Origin: Achromobacter pulmonis
Lineage (GTDB): Bacteria; Pseudomonadota; Gammaproteobacteria; Burkholderiales; Burkholderiaceae_B
Assembly: GCF_002885955.2 (NCBI RefSeq)
Contig: NZ_POQS01000003.1
Span: 752,236 to 790,121 of the forward strand
DNA: 37,886 nucleotides
Direction of reading: 5' to 3'
A program made the translations under genes and the position numbers. Shown here piece after piece: positions 1-8,311 of this stretch (the stretch's first letter is position 1; each line of letters starts with the position of its first letter). A model generated the notes under the pieces. It was given only the letters and a program-made list of their open reading frames with translations, did not search any database and was not told the origin of the DNA.

Positions 1-202
1 TCGTTTGACGCAAAACATTGAGCGGGCCAAATCCAGTCTTCGAGCCAAGGTTGAGCATCCGTTTCGTGTCATCAAATGCCAATTCGGGTTTCGTAAAGTC
101 AGATTCCGTGGACTGGCCAAGAACACTGCGCATTTGAAAATGTTGTTTACGCTGTCCAATATCTGGATGGCACGCCGCCCGTTGACGGCGGTGGCAGGGT
201 AA
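1..202 (+). CDS. IS5-family transposase, C-terminal fragment
   Basis: Only about 66 C-terminal residues are visible; the frame is open to the window edge, so this is a window truncation and the gene may be intact upstream. The fragment contains the C-terminal signature of IS5 DDE transposases, Arg-x3-Glu-x6-Lys, seen here as [12 protein letters not shown]; the Glu is the third catalytic metal-binding residue. The following stretch, [20 protein letters not shown], is also typical of the family's C-terminus. It would catalyse cut-and-paste transposition of the surrounding element. Family assignment is secure; the exact IS name cannot be given. Confidence 0.85.
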   Translation, partial: RLTQNIERAKSSLRAKVEHPFRVIKCQFGFRKVRFRGLAKNTAHLKMLFTLSNIWMARRPLTAVAG

Positions 203-359
203 GTGCGCCCAAAAAGCGCCAACAGGCCCGAAAACGGGCCTGATCGGGGTGCAAACAACCCGAAAGTGGCGATGATTTGAGCAGTTTTTAACCATTTTTG
301 AATACTTTGGTCATGAGGTCGATTTTTGGATGTTTGAAATCGAGTTCTTCAGACCTTCC
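1..359 (+). mobile_element. Right end of an IS5-family insertion sequence (left part outside window)
   Basis: The segment carries the last part of an IS5-type transposase, then about 145 bases of non-coding tail. It ends in TTCAGACCTTCC at 348-359, which read inward is GGAAGGTCTGAA, the usual style of IS5-family terminal repeat. The next four bases, 360-363, are CTAA, a typical IS5 target duplication (YTAR). Immediately beyond lies an efflux pump gene lacking its first half, so the element probably inserted in, or caused a deletion of, that gene. The left end and second CTAA copy are outside the window. Confidence 0.75.
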
Positions 360-363
360 CTAA
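348..363. repeat. IS5 terminal inverted repeat and CTAA target duplication
   Basis: TTCAGACCTTCC at 348-359 is the outer end of the insertion sequence. CTAA at 360-363 fits the preferred IS5 target. The partner copies would be upstream of the window. Confidence 0.6.
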
Positions 364-394
364 GATTGAAACCGGACCACCCTATGGGGTCAGG

Positions 395-1849
395 CCACTT
401 CCGGATGAAGATCAGGGCACCATGGTGGTGCAGGTCGAGTTGCCGACCAACAGCACGGCCGATCAGACCGATCAACTGCTCAATGAGCTCAGCACCTATC
501 TGCTTGAGGAAGAAGGCGATGTCGTGGACTCCGTCTTTGCGGTCAATGGTTTCAGCTTCGCGGGCCGGGGCCAGAACTCGGGCCTGGCCTTCGTTCAGCT
601 CAAACCTTGGGAAGAACGCAAGCGAAGCGTCTTTGACCTTCAGGCCAGTGCGATGCAGCGCTTCAGCGAGGTCAAGGCAGGCACCGCGCTGGCCTTTGCT
701 CCGCCGGCCATTCAGGAACTGGGCAACGCCACGGGCTTCAACCTGTTCCTGCAGGATTACCGCGGCGAGGGCCACGAACAGCTGATGCAGGTGCGCGGCC
801 AGTTCCTCGCCGAGGCATCCAAGCACCCGGCACTGACGCTGGTGCGTCCCAATGGCAAGCCCGACGAGCCGCAGTACCAGGTCATCATCGACGATGAGAA
901 GGCGCGCGCCCTGGGCGTGACCTTGGCCGAAGTCAACCGCACGATGTCCACCGCCTGGGGCTCCTCCTACGTGAACGACTTCATCGACCGCGGCCGCGTC
1001 AAACGCGTGTATGTCCAAGGCATCCCCCAGGCCCGCATCACGCCGGAGGACTTCAACAAATGGTACGTGCGCAACAAGAACGGTCAGATGGTCTCGTTTG
1101 CGTCGTTTGCCACCGGAAAATGGGTCTATGGATCCCCCAAGCTGGAGCGCTATAACGGTGTGCCGGCCATTGAGATCCTTGGCGAGCCGGCGCCCGGCTA
1201 CAGTTCCGGTGACGCGATGCGCGCGGTCGAGGAGATCGCGGCCAAGCTGCCCAGTGGTGTGAGCCTGGCGTGGACCGGCCTGTCCTACGAGGAACGTCTG
1301 TCCGGCTCACAGGCTCCTGCCCTTTACGCGCTGTCGATCGTCGCGGTGTTCCTGTGTCTGGCAGCCCTCTACGAGAGCTGGTCGATTCCCTTCTCGGTGC
1401 TCCTGGTGGTTCCGCTAGGCGTGATCGGCACGGTTGCGGCCACGTTGATGCGCGGGTTGGAGAACGACGCGTTCTTCCAGATCGGTCTGCTGACTACTGT
1501 CGGGCTCTGCGCCAAGAACGCGATCCTGATCGTCGAGTTTGCCAAGGATCTGCACGAGAAGGGCGGTCGAACCCTGGTGCAAGCGGCGATCGAGGCCTCT
1601 CGGCTGCGACTGCGCCCGATCATCATGACCTCGCTGGCCTTCACCATGGGCGTGATTCCGCTGGCCATCTCCAGTGGCGCCAGCTCCGGCAGCAAGCACG
1701 CCATCGGCACCGGCGTGATCGGCGGCATGGTCACGGCTACTTTCCTGGCGATCTTCTTCATTCCGCTGTTCTACGTGGTGGTGTCGTCCTTGTTCACGAA
1801 GAAAGCCCGCAACACATCGGCTACAACGGCTGAGGAGCCAAGCGCATGA
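395..1849 (+). pseudogene. RND efflux pump inner-membrane subunit, N-terminally truncated (AcrB/MexB/TtgB family)
   Basis: This is the C-terminal half of a hydrophobe/amphiphile efflux transporter, the proton-driven inner-membrane pump of a tripartite system. Recognisable homology begins at LPDEDQG (about 398-418), which in AcrB-type pumps lies near the middle of a protein of about 1,050 residues. The second periplasmic porter domain and transmembrane helices 8-12 follow, including [12 protein letters not shown] and the [22 protein letters not shown] helix. Helices 1-7, the first porter domain and the start codon are missing; the IS5 element ends at 359. A Met at 422 could start a 475-residue product, but it could not pump. 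The stop overlaps the next gene's ATG (ATGA), so translation of the outer-membrane channel was normally coupled. The membrane-fusion subunit expected upstream is not in the window. Confidence 0.85.
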
Positions 1850-3309
1850 TTTCGCCTCTTACCCGCACTGCGCTGGCGGTGCTCACCAGCAGCGTGCTGG
1901 CCGGTTGCGTCAGCCTGGCGCCCGAGTACCAGCGGCCCGCCGCGCCCATTGCCCAACAATGGCCGGCAGACTCTGCCGTCGATGCCACGCACGTGGCGGC
2001 ACCTGTGGACCTGTCCTGGCAGACGCTGTTCGCAGACCCGAAGCTGCGCCAGACCGTGGACCTGGCGCTGGAAAACAATCGGGATCTGCGCAAGGCCGTG
2101 CTGAACATCGAACGCGCCAGGGCGCTCTATCGCATACAGCGCGCCGATCTGTTGCCTGAGGTCAGTGCAGGTGTGTCGGGGAACTCCGGCCGCACCCCCG
2201 CCTCGGTGTCGTCCACGGGAACGGCGGTGACGAGCCATAGTTACCGCGCCGACCTCAACATCGGCTGGGAGCTGGATCTCTTCGGACGTGTGCGCAGCCT
2301 CAGCGATCAAGCCTTGCAGGACTATTTCGCCACCGAGGCGGCGCAGTACGCCACGCGCCTGGGCCTGATCAGCGAGGTATCCACCACGTATCTGACCTTG
2401 GCCGCTGACCGTGAGCAACTGGCATTGGCCGAGGAAACGCTACGCAGCCGTCAGGACGCCTACGACATGCAGCGCCAGCTGCGCGACATCGGTAATGCCT
2501 CCGATCTCGCACTGCGCCAGGCCGAAAGCGAACTGGAGGCTGCGCGCGATCAAGCCCTGGCGTTGCAGGCAAGCGTCGCCACTGATCGTAACGCCCTGGA
2601 ACTGCTCGTAGGTGCGCCGCTGCCTGCCGATGGCCAGCCTGACCGCCCTCTGGAATCGATGCTGGCCGTGCAGGACCTGCCGGCCGGATTGCCGTCGGAC
2701 CTCCTACAGCGCCGCCCGGACATCCTGGCTGCCGAGTACCGGCTCCAAGGTGCCAATGCCAACATCGGCGCCGCGCGCGCCGCCTTCTTCCCCAGCATCA
2801 GCTTGACAGGGGGGATTGGACGGGCGAGCGACTCCCTGTCGAATCTGTTCGATGGCGGGACCCGTGCATGGAACTTCCTGCCACAGATCAGCGTACCGAT
2901 CTTCAGCGGCGGCCGCCTTCGGGCCAACCTCGCAGTCGCCAAGGTGGACCGCGATCTCGCGGTCGCCGACTACGAGCACGCCATCCAAGGCGCTTTCCGC
3001 GAGGTGGCGGACGCGCTGGCCATTGGCAGCCGGCTCGATGGACGCCTGGACGCGCAAAAGCGCCGGGTCGACGCTGCAAGCGAGGCCTATGCACTGGTGC
3101 AGCGCCGCTACGACAACGGCGTCTCCAGCTATCTGGAGGTGCTTGACGCGCAACGTACGTTGTATGCCGCCCAGCAGAACTGGATCACCACGAGACTGGC
3201 GCGCCAGTCCAACGTGATCACCCTGTACAAGGCGCTGGGCGGCGATTTCGCGCCGGCCAGCGCCGCTTCTCCCACTTCCGGCGAATCCGTCGCCATTCGT
3301 CACCCGTGA
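1846..3309 (+). CDS. OprM/TolC-type outer-membrane efflux lipoprotein
   Basis: The 487-residue product is the outer-membrane channel of a tripartite RND efflux system. A lipoprotein signal peptide ends in LAGC with the lipidated Cys at residue 21, followed by the family-typical start [10 protein letters not shown]. Two outer-membrane efflux protein repeats follow; the signature [25 protein letters not shown] is split here into [18 protein letters not shown] (about residues 300-317) and the PSISLTG that follows. [17 protein letters not shown] in the second repeat is also characteristic. Length is normal for OprM/AdeK/TtgC. It overlaps the truncated pump gene by 4 bases, which marks the original operon. 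With the pump broken it may serve another RND pump or be silent. Confidence 0.9.
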   Translation: MISPLTRTALAVLTSSVLAGCVSLAPEYQRPAAPIAQQWPADSAVDATHVAAPVDLSWQTLFADPKLRQTVDLALENNRDLRKAVLNIERARALYRIQRADLLPEVSAGVSGNSGRTPASVSSTGTAVTSHSYRADLNIGWELDLFGRVRSLSDQALQDYFATEAAQYATRLGLISEVSTTYLTLAADREQLALAEETLRSRQDAYDMQRQLRDIGNASDLALRQAESELEAARDQALALQASVATDRNALELLVGAPLPADGQPDRPLESMLAVQDLPAGLPSDLLQRRPDILAAEYRLQGANANIGAARAAFFPSISLTGGIGRASDSLSNLFDGGTRAWNFLPQISVPIFSGGRLRANLAVAKVDRDLAVADYEHAIQGAFREVADALAIGSRLDGRLDAQKRRVDAASEAYALVQRRYDNGVSSYLEVLDAQRTLYAAQQNWITTRLARQSNVITLYKALGGDFAPASAASPTSGESVAIRHP

Positions 3310-3316
3310 GGTCGAT

Positions 3317-4168
3317 ATGTCCCAAATGCTCAAGGATATTGCGGTGTTCTTCGACGTCAGCGATGGCGGAGAACAGATGTTGGAGAAGGCCGCGAGACTG
3401 GCAGAAGCGCAAAACGCACGCTTGATCGGGATCACCAGTACCGAGGCAAACCATGCGGAGTCAAGCCCTTCGGACGGCTTCGCTCGAGGCGCAGCGATTC
3501 ATGAGGTGATCGAACGCCTGCAAGCAGCATCTGCCGTGCACCTGCTCAACGCCGCCCAGGCGTTGAAGGAAGTGGCAGACCGCCACGGCGTGTCGCCCGA
3601 ATTTCGCGTGATCCCCTACGTAGAATCGGGCGTCGGCATGGCGCTGCATTCCTTGTATTGCGATGTGCTGGTGGTCAGCCACCCCAAGGCACCCGGAGCG
3701 CCGTTTGCCTGGTCGGCCATTGACGTGCTGCAACAAACGGGTGTGCCGTTGCTGCTCGTTCCCGACGATTGGAATGGCCAGCAAATCGGCCGGCGGATTG
3801 TCGTGGCCTGGAACGCAAGCCGTCAGGCGCGCCGTGCCGCCGCTGATGCTCTGCCATTGCTGATTGCCGCCGAAGCCGTCGATCTGCTGATCGTCGACGC
3901 CGCGCGCAAAGCTGAATGGCATGGTGAGGAGCCCGGATCGGACATGGCTCACTATCTGGCTCGCCATGACGTTGTGGTCAATCTCGAACGCATCGATTCG
4001 GCAAGCAAACCTGTGGCAGAGGTCATCCGCGACCATGCCCTGGCCATGGGAGCCGATCTGATCGTCTTTGGCGCCTACAGCCGCCCCAGGATCAGTGAAG
4101 TAGTACTGGGAGGCGTCAGTCGCACGCTGCTCGCTGACGTGCCGTTGCCGTTGTTCGTGTCCCACTGA
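3317..4168 (+). CDS. Tandem-domain universal stress protein (UspA family)
   Basis: The 283-residue cytoplasmic protein contains two UspA folds, roughly residues 1-145 and 150-283. The C-terminal domain has the ATP-binding signature of the family, G-x2-R-x9-G-(G)-S/T, seen as GAYSRPRISEVVLGGVSRT near residues 257-275. The start lies 7 bases after the channel gene's stop; the GAGGT spanning that stop (3308-3312) serves as ribosome binding site, so it is the third gene of the efflux operon. Usp proteins bind nucleotides and act in stress resilience; a direct role in efflux is not established. It appears intact. A remnant of a TetR regulator follows on the same strand. Confidence 0.88.
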   Translation: MSQMLKDIAVFFDVSDGGEQMLEKAARLAEAQNARLIGITSTEANHAESSPSDGFARGAAIHEVIERLQAASAVHLLNAAQALKEVADRHGVSPEFRVIPYVESGVGMALHSLYCDVLVVSHPKAPGAPFAWSAIDVLQQTGVPLLLVPDDWNGQQIGRRIVVAWNASRQARRAAADALPLLIAAEAVDLLIVDAARKAEWHGEEPGSDMAHYLARHDVVVNLERIDSASKPVAEVIRDHALAMGADLIVFGAYSRPRISEVVLGGVSRTLLADVPLPLFVSH

Positions 4169-4182
4169 ACACTCCAAGGACG

Positions 4183-4335
4183 TTGGCAGTGGCAGTGACC
4201 AAGGTTCCCCCGAGAGTAGGCCCCTGCACGCCAGAGGAGATTCTGGATGCTGCAGAATGGTGCTTCCTGCACTTGGGGGTCGCCGGTACCAGCACGGCCT
4301 TGATCGCAGCTCGTACGCGATGCGCGCGCAGCTTG
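4183..4335 (+). pseudogene. TetR/AcrR-family regulator remnant (N-terminal DNA-binding part)
   Basis: The frame reads TPEEILDAAEWCFLHLG then VAGTSTALIAARTRCAR, which matches the first helices of a TetR/TtgR helix-turn-helix domain (ILDAA..LF...G...TS...IA..AG.TRGAIYWHF). The recognition helix and everything after it are lost; the sequence runs directly into helicase DNA reading the opposite way at about 4340-4350. Efflux pumps of this kind are normally controlled by an adjacent TetR repressor, so this is probably what is left of it. The alternative is a chance frame, since the same bases can be read antisense as a degenerate helicase extension. Confidence 0.5.
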
Positions 4336-4345
4336 GTGAGCGCAC

Positions 4346-5450
4346 ACTTCCCGTCGCCACGCAGCATCCTGGCCTTGTTGCGGAAATTGTGCGACTCGTC
4401 GATCACCACCAGGTCGTAGTTGCCCCAGTTCACATGAGACAGGTCGATGTCACCCGACAGGCCGCCATCGCGCGACAAATCGGTGTGGTTGAGCACGTCG
4501 TAGTTGAACCGATCAGCCGCAAGGATGTTGCGCTTGTCGTTGGCCTTGTAGAGCGTCCAGTTGTCGCGCAGGCGTTTGGGCGCCAGCACCAGCACGCGGT
4601 CGTTGCGCAGCTCGTGATACTTGATGATGGCCAGGGCTTCGAAGGTTTTGCCCAGCCCTACGCTGTCGGCAATGATGCAGCCACCAAAGCGATTCAGCTT
4701 GTCGATGGCCCCCACTACACCATCGCGCTGAAACTTGAAGAGCTTCTTCCACACCACGGTATTGCGAATGCCGGTGGCAGACTTGACGATGCGCTCCTCG
4801 TCCATCTCGTCACCGCTGTCCTGAAACAAGCGGTGCAGCATCAAGGTGTAGATGGTGAAGGGATCGCGGTGCTCACCCAGGCCTCGCAGCGCCTCAAGAA
4901 CGGATTCGTGATCCTTGTCCTGACCCTCAGGGTCAGTTAAACCAGCAGTTTGCAAGCCTGCCCACTGCTGATCGAACCATTGGGCGAGCTGCGCTGCTTC
5001 CTCGGTCGTTTCTGACGCCTGAATGAGGTTCAATGGGTTGCCTGGCGTCAGTCCAAGGCCAGATGTGTTGAAGGCAAACGAGCCCAGGACCACTTGTGCA
5101 GGAGCCCCGTCCGGGCCGCGCATGACAGCAGCCCCCTGTGGCACCGACCTTGATGCTCGCCGGAGCGCCACTTTTTCACTGATCCATTTCGCGCACTGAT
5201 TGGCCAGCCAACGTGCCTGCAGACGATTGCGCGCTGCACGGTCGCCCTCCGTTCCCAAGAGTTCAAGAGCCTCGTTATCAGGAGGCACAATCAATTGAAC
5301 TTGATCTAAAGCGGATAACGCCTCCCGAATTTCCGCAAAGGCGTAAAGCGAGAACGAAGGCGTTACACAGTCGAGTCGGTTGCCGTGTTTTAGGTGGGGC
5401 CTCATCAAGTCGATGACGCGCTGTGTTCCGGTGTTTTGGATCAGCTTCAT
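4346..5450 (-). pseudogene. PLD-like/SNF2-type helicase, C-terminally truncated
   Basis: About 368 N-terminal residues remain of what should be a protein of roughly 900 or more. Residues 1-170 resemble the PLD-like domain found in front of some superfamily 2 helicases, with a GSFAFNTSGLGL motif. From about residue 225 a helicase N-terminal lobe follows with Walker A ADSVGLGKT and the DESH box VIDESHNF. Homology stops soon after NFRNKARMLRGDGK; motifs III-VI and the second RecA lobe are absent, and the frame continues only by chance through the antisense of the TetR remnant and the usp gene. The start lies 12 bases after the WYL gene's stop, so the two form a transcription unit. Such helicases occur in restriction or phage-defence islands; that role here is inference. 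Confidence 0.75.
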
Positions 5451-5462
5451 GGTCGCTTCCGT

Positions 5463-6371
5463 TCAGTCATCAATCGACGTTTCTGCGCTTGGCGGTGCAT
5501 ACCCCGGCGCAAGCACTGCATTGCGCACGCCATAAATGGCGAGATGGTCTTTCAACCAGAGCCGATACTCAGGGCCGCGCAGGCTGTGGTCAGGGGAGCA
5601 GTCCACACTCCACTTGCGCAGGATGTAGCCGGCCGTGGCGGCTCGCAGCTTCATGTGCAGCACGCCGTCCTGCATGCCGTAGTCCATTTCAGTGATTTCG
5701 GGCCGGGGCTGATCTGGATGGGGCATCAGTTCCAGCTCGACGATCCGGGTCCACTGAATGTCTTGGTCGCTCATCTCATGGGGAGCCACTGACCGGTCCT
5801 TGAGGATGACGGGACGTTTGATCCGGGTGATGACGAAGTCCCGGAAATCCTGGGACTTGCGATCGAAGGCGCGAACGTGCCAGCGCAGACCGTTGTCGAT
5901 TAACGCAAACGGGACAATCTCCCGCTCTGTGCGACCACTTGAGATGGAGTGGTATTCGATGCTCAGCGGGCCTTCCTGGTGGATTGCCCGGGTCACATGC
6001 GCCAGGATGTCCAAGTCAGGATGAGTGAGCCGGGACGGGCTTTCGCTGGCGACCCATGCCTTGAGCCGCATTGGCTCGCCATCACCGAAGCCCTGAGTCA
6101 GCCATGAGAGCACCCGCTCTGGCGGGAAGTCGAAGACGGGCTGAAAGCTAGGCCCCAGCACGTAGGACTTGCCCTTGGCGTCGTAGTCGATGTTGCCGGG
6201 AGCCAGCTCTTTGTACAGCGCCAAGTCCCTGGATGCCGCGGCGGACTGAATGCCAAACCGCGTGACCAAGTCCTGGCGACGCATCTCCCCAATGAAGCGC
6301 ACGCGCAGCTCCACGAACGCGAGCCGGTCGCGCTGTGGCTGGGTGAGATCTGCAAGCTTTTCGTGGGACAT
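5463..6371 (-). CDS. WYL-domain transcriptional repressor, BrxR/CapW-like
   Basis: The 302-residue protein has the three-part layout of the BrxR/CapW family. An N-terminal winged helix covers about residues 20-75 (MRRQDLVTRFGIQSAAASRD then LALYKELAP). A WYL domain spans about 130-205, with ISSGRTEREIVPFALIDNG and LRWHVRAFDRKSQDFRDFVI. A C-terminal extension (WCX) follows. Members of this family bind inverted repeats as dimers and repress phage-defence operons (BREX, CBASS and others); the WYL pocket is thought to sense a nucleic-acid or nucleotide ligand. It sits just upstream of the truncated helicase and probably co-transcribes with it. Its promoter region carries paired inverted repeats (see 6406-6459). 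The gene looks intact, so it is a regulator left without its full target operon. Confidence 0.85.
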   Translation of the reverse strand: MSHEKLADLTQPQRDRLAFVELRVRFIGEMRRQDLVTRFGIQSAAASRDLALYKELAPGNIDYDAKGKSYVLGPSFQPVFDFPPERVLSWLTQGFGDGEPMRLKAWVASESPSRLTHPDLDILAHVTRAIHQEGPLSIEYHSISSGRTEREIVPFALIDNGLRWHVRAFDRKSQDFRDFVITRIKRPVILKDRSVAPHEMSDQDIQWTRIVELELMPHPDQPRPEITEMDYGMQDGVLHMKLRAATAGYILRKWSVDCSPDHSLRGPEYRLWLKDHLAIYGVRNAVLAPGYAPPSAETSIDD

Positions 6372-6405
6372 CCTGGTTGGCTCGTTCGGGTTAGCGAATG
6401 CTTGT

Positions 6406-6459
6406 ATAGATTGTTGCAGAAAGTATATGGTCTGCGTTGAAAGTCGTCTATCAATCTAT
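6406..6459. promoter_or_regulatory. Nested inverted repeats upstream of the WYL repressor
   Basis: ATAGATTG at 6406-6413 is mirrored by CAATCTAT at 6452-6459, an exact 8-base inverted repeat. Inside it GCAGA at 6416-6420 pairs with TCTGC at 6431-6435 around an AT-rich core (AAGTATATGG). The block starts 35 bases upstream of the WYL start codon. An autoregulatory operator for the BrxR-like protein is a reasonable inference; no binding data exist. Confidence 0.5.
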
Positions 6460-6772
6460 GTTGGTTTGTTGATATGCTGCATTATGATGACCATTTTGAT
6501 GTGAAATGGATGATCCGGCATGGCTGAAGTTGCCGAGGAGCCCGATCAAGCATGCTCGTGGAGGAGGCTTGTCTCTTTGTGCTGCACTGCCTTGACGTGA
6601 GCTGCCGGTGCGCCTGCCATCGAAGCGAAGCGTGCATCGCTCGGCATTTTTGAGCGGCAACCCAGACGACCAATGGCTGTTGGGGGGCTCTGATGAAGGT
6701 GACCAAGCAGGATGGCGAGATGGTCACTTCATTTTTAGGACTTCACCACACGATTCGGGAGGCATGCCCTGC
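6460..6772. other. Divergent intergenic region between WYL and LysR genes
   Basis: No convincing gene is visible in these about 310 bases. Short frames lack coding character. It must hold the LysR promoter; no clear -35/-10 pair could be singled out. GGGAGG at 6758-6762 region serves as the LysR ribosome binding site. Confidence 0.4.
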
Positions 6773-7675
6773 ATGGAGTTGCGACACCTTCGTTGCTTTA
6801 CGGCACTGGCCGAAGAGCTGCATTTCACCCGAGCCGCCGAGCGGCTGCATATCGAGCAGCCCCCTCTGTCCCGAGCCATCAAGGAGCTGGAAGACGAACT
6901 GGGGGTCAGTCTTTTCGACAGGGATCGACGCGGAACTCGGCTGACTCCGGCAGGCGCTGCCTTTTTGCTGGATATCCGCAGACTCTTCACTGTTCTGGAC
7001 CAGGCCAGAGAAAACGTCAGGGCCATCGCGGCCGGTCAAAAAGGCAGCCTACGCATCGCCATATCCGATGGCGCAGCCGATCAGCGGCTGTCTGCGTTCC
7101 TCGCCCATTGCCGTGAGGATGAGCCCGAGATTGAGGTGAGGCTGTCCGAAGTCCCGCTGGCTGATCAGTTGCGTGGGCTGCGGTCGGGCGATTTCACGAT
7201 AGGGTTCGCTCACACGGCCGAAGTTGGCGATGGCATATGTGCTGAACCAATCTGGCAAGACCCATTGGTGATCGCCATGCCGATCCGCCACGAATTGCTT
7301 GCCCATAAAGAGATACCGCTTCACAAGCTCGGGGAGCACCCGCTGATCCTATGTGACCCGCAGGTGTGCGAGGGCTACTGCCGCGAGTTGACACGTCTTC
7401 TGCGTCCCTTGGAGCGGGAGCCAAACATTGTCGAGCACGCGTCGTCTTTGGACATGATGCTTACGCTGGTCGGAGCAGGCTACGGCATTGGGTTCACCAC
7501 GGCGGCGAGGATGGCAACCAGTCAGCGCACTGATGTGGTTGCTCGGCCCTTGGCCCTGGATTCGGCTGTGATCAATACCTACCTGCTGCGCCCGAGCAAT
7601 GACGCCTTGTCCCCGTCCCTGGAGCGGTTCATTGCCCGCCTGCGCTCGCAAGGCGGCAGCGCAGCAAATCAGTGA
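6773..7675 (+). CDS. LysR-family transcriptional regulator
   Basis: The 300-residue protein starts MELRHLRCFTALAEELHFTR, a textbook LysR winged helix-turn-helix (residues 1-60, with ERLHIEQPPLSRAIKELED as the recognition region). A periplasmic-binding-protein-like effector domain follows (about 90-295). I chose the ATG at 6773 because it begins exactly at the family N-terminus and has GGGAGG ten bases upstream; an in-frame ATG at 6764 is too close to that site. The gene is transcribed away from the WYL repressor and lies just inside the putative attachment site at 7843. Its target is unknown; LysR genes are common at this end of clc-like elements, though that comparison is from memory. Confidence 0.9.
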   Translation: MELRHLRCFTALAEELHFTRAAERLHIEQPPLSRAIKELEDELGVSLFDRDRRGTRLTPAGAAFLLDIRRLFTVLDQARENVRAIAAGQKGSLRIAISDGAADQRLSAFLAHCREDEPEIEVRLSEVPLADQLRGLRSGDFTIGFAHTAEVGDGICAEPIWQDPLVIAMPIRHELLAHKEIPLHKLGEHPLILCDPQVCEGYCRELTRLLRPLEREPNIVEHASSLDMMLTLVGAGYGIGFTTAARMATSQRTDVVARPLALDSAVINTYLLRPSNDALSPSLERFIARLRSQGGSAANQ

Positions 7676-7903
7676 GGCCAACGTTCCCGATGGACCAGCC
7701 ATGGCTTCCAGTAGCTGTAGGTAGACTGCAGTGGACACACGTCTGTTGCCAGATGGCTGGAACTGGTACACTGACTGGCCGGTTGCAGTGTGCCGAACCG
7801 GAAAAATCCATTTTTAATCAATGGGTTGGATGCGCGGATTTGTTCCCATCACCCGCTCCAATTTCTTTCGATGCCAACCGGTTGGTTGAATAATTCCATA
7901 AAT
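7676..7903. other. Non-coding junction region with nested inverted repeats
   Basis: No gene is supported. ACACTG (about 7768-7773) and CAGTGT flank a short spacer, and CCGGTT/AACCGG repeats lie around 7780-7800. A perfect 12-base palindrome CCAACCGGTTGG sits at 7874-7885, just past the tRNA-Gly-like sequence. Repeats of this kind next to an attachment site are often integrase or excisionase sites; that is inference. Confidence 0.4.
7843..7860 (+). other. Candidate attachment site: 18-bp tRNA-Gly 3' end
   Basis: TTCCCATCACCCGCTCCA has the form of the last 18 bases of a tRNA-Gly gene: T-stem 3' strand, acceptor strand CACCCGC, discriminator T and CCA. No tRNA body precedes it; the upstream bases cannot fold as the T-arm or anticodon arm. 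ICEclc-type elements integrate into the 3' end of tRNA-Gly and leave an 18-bp direct repeat at the far end, which is what this isolated copy suggests. The intact tRNA and integrase would be outside the window. Confidence 0.6.
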
Positions 7904-8035
7904 TCACGGAATTTCGGAATTTTTTCCGTGAGTTCTGGCCGATAGCCGTTGAAATTCGGCTCCCATCTTATCCAAAAAGCCTTTCGGCGGTGAAGCGATG
8001 TAGCGCTCAGCGTTCACCTTCATTGATGGGGGCAT
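7904..8035 (-). CDS. Short hypothetical frame (43 residues), doubtful
   Basis: The frame reads MPPSMKVNAERYIASPPKGF then LDKMGAEFQRLSARTHGKNSEIP. It has protein-like composition but no good ribosome binding site. A second minus-strand frame over the same bases and on to 7845 is also open and protein-like (ending MELFNQPVGIERNWSG), running into the tRNA-like sequence. Two overlapping plausible frames suggest a frameshifted remnant or a conserved non-coding junction. No function can be assigned. Confidence 0.25.
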   Translation of the reverse strand: MPPSMKVNAERYIASPPKGFLDKMGAEFQRLSARTHGKNSEIP

Positions 8036-8117
8036 GCACTCTGCTTGATAACTTATCCCACTCCGCAGTTTGGGTCCAAGCTGTATCTCTGCCGCTGACT
8101 TGGGGGTGGAAAAGAAT

Positions 8118-8148
8118 GAGGCTTGACCTCAGCCAAGCCTCAAGGTAG
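8118..8148 (-). terminator. Hairpin terminator downstream of the small membrane peptide gene
   Basis: GAGGCTTG (8118-8125) and CAAGCCTC (8134-8141) form an exact 8-bp stem with an 8-base loop. Read on the minus strand the stem is followed by ATTCTTTTCC. It lies about 40 bases after the stop of the 25-residue gene at 8181. Confidence 0.5.
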
Positions 8149-8180
8149 CCTTTACGGGCTAATCGGTCATAGCAGACCGG

Positions 8181-8258
8181 TCAGTGCGCTGCTTTTTTTA
8201 TTATCAGCAACGCTGCAACCACCGCAATACATGCGATGGCGAGCGCTACACCACTCAT
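8181..8258 (-). CDS. Small single-helix membrane peptide (25 residues)
   Basis: The product, MSGVALAIACIAVVAALLII then KKAAH, is one continuous hydrophobic helix of about 18 residues ending in a positively charged tail, so an inner-membrane peptide with a cytoplasmic C-terminus is likely. A strong ribosome binding site GGGAGG (8272-8267) lies exactly 8 bases before the ATG, and a hairpin terminator follows at 8118-8141. These three features support a real gene despite the size. It lies downstream of the 147-residue gene at 8349-8792 on the same strand, separated by another hairpin. Function is unknown: a small membrane regulator, a phage-derived peptide or a type I toxin are possible. Confidence 0.6.
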   Translation of the reverse strand: MSGVALAIACIAVVAALLIIKKAAH

Positions 8259-8311
8259 AGTGGCCGCCTCCCTATCAAATGTGCCCCTGGGTTAGGGCGT
8301 TGGTTGAACCT

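Noticed and set aside
4116..4345. The helicase frame continuing into the usp antisense strand
   Set aside because: Residues after GDGK show no helicase motifs and the opposite strand carries a TetR-like remnant and a real usp gene.
7780..7860. A complete tRNA-Gly gene
   Set aside because: Only the last 18 bases fit; no T-loop, anticodon arm or D-arm can be folded from the preceding bases.
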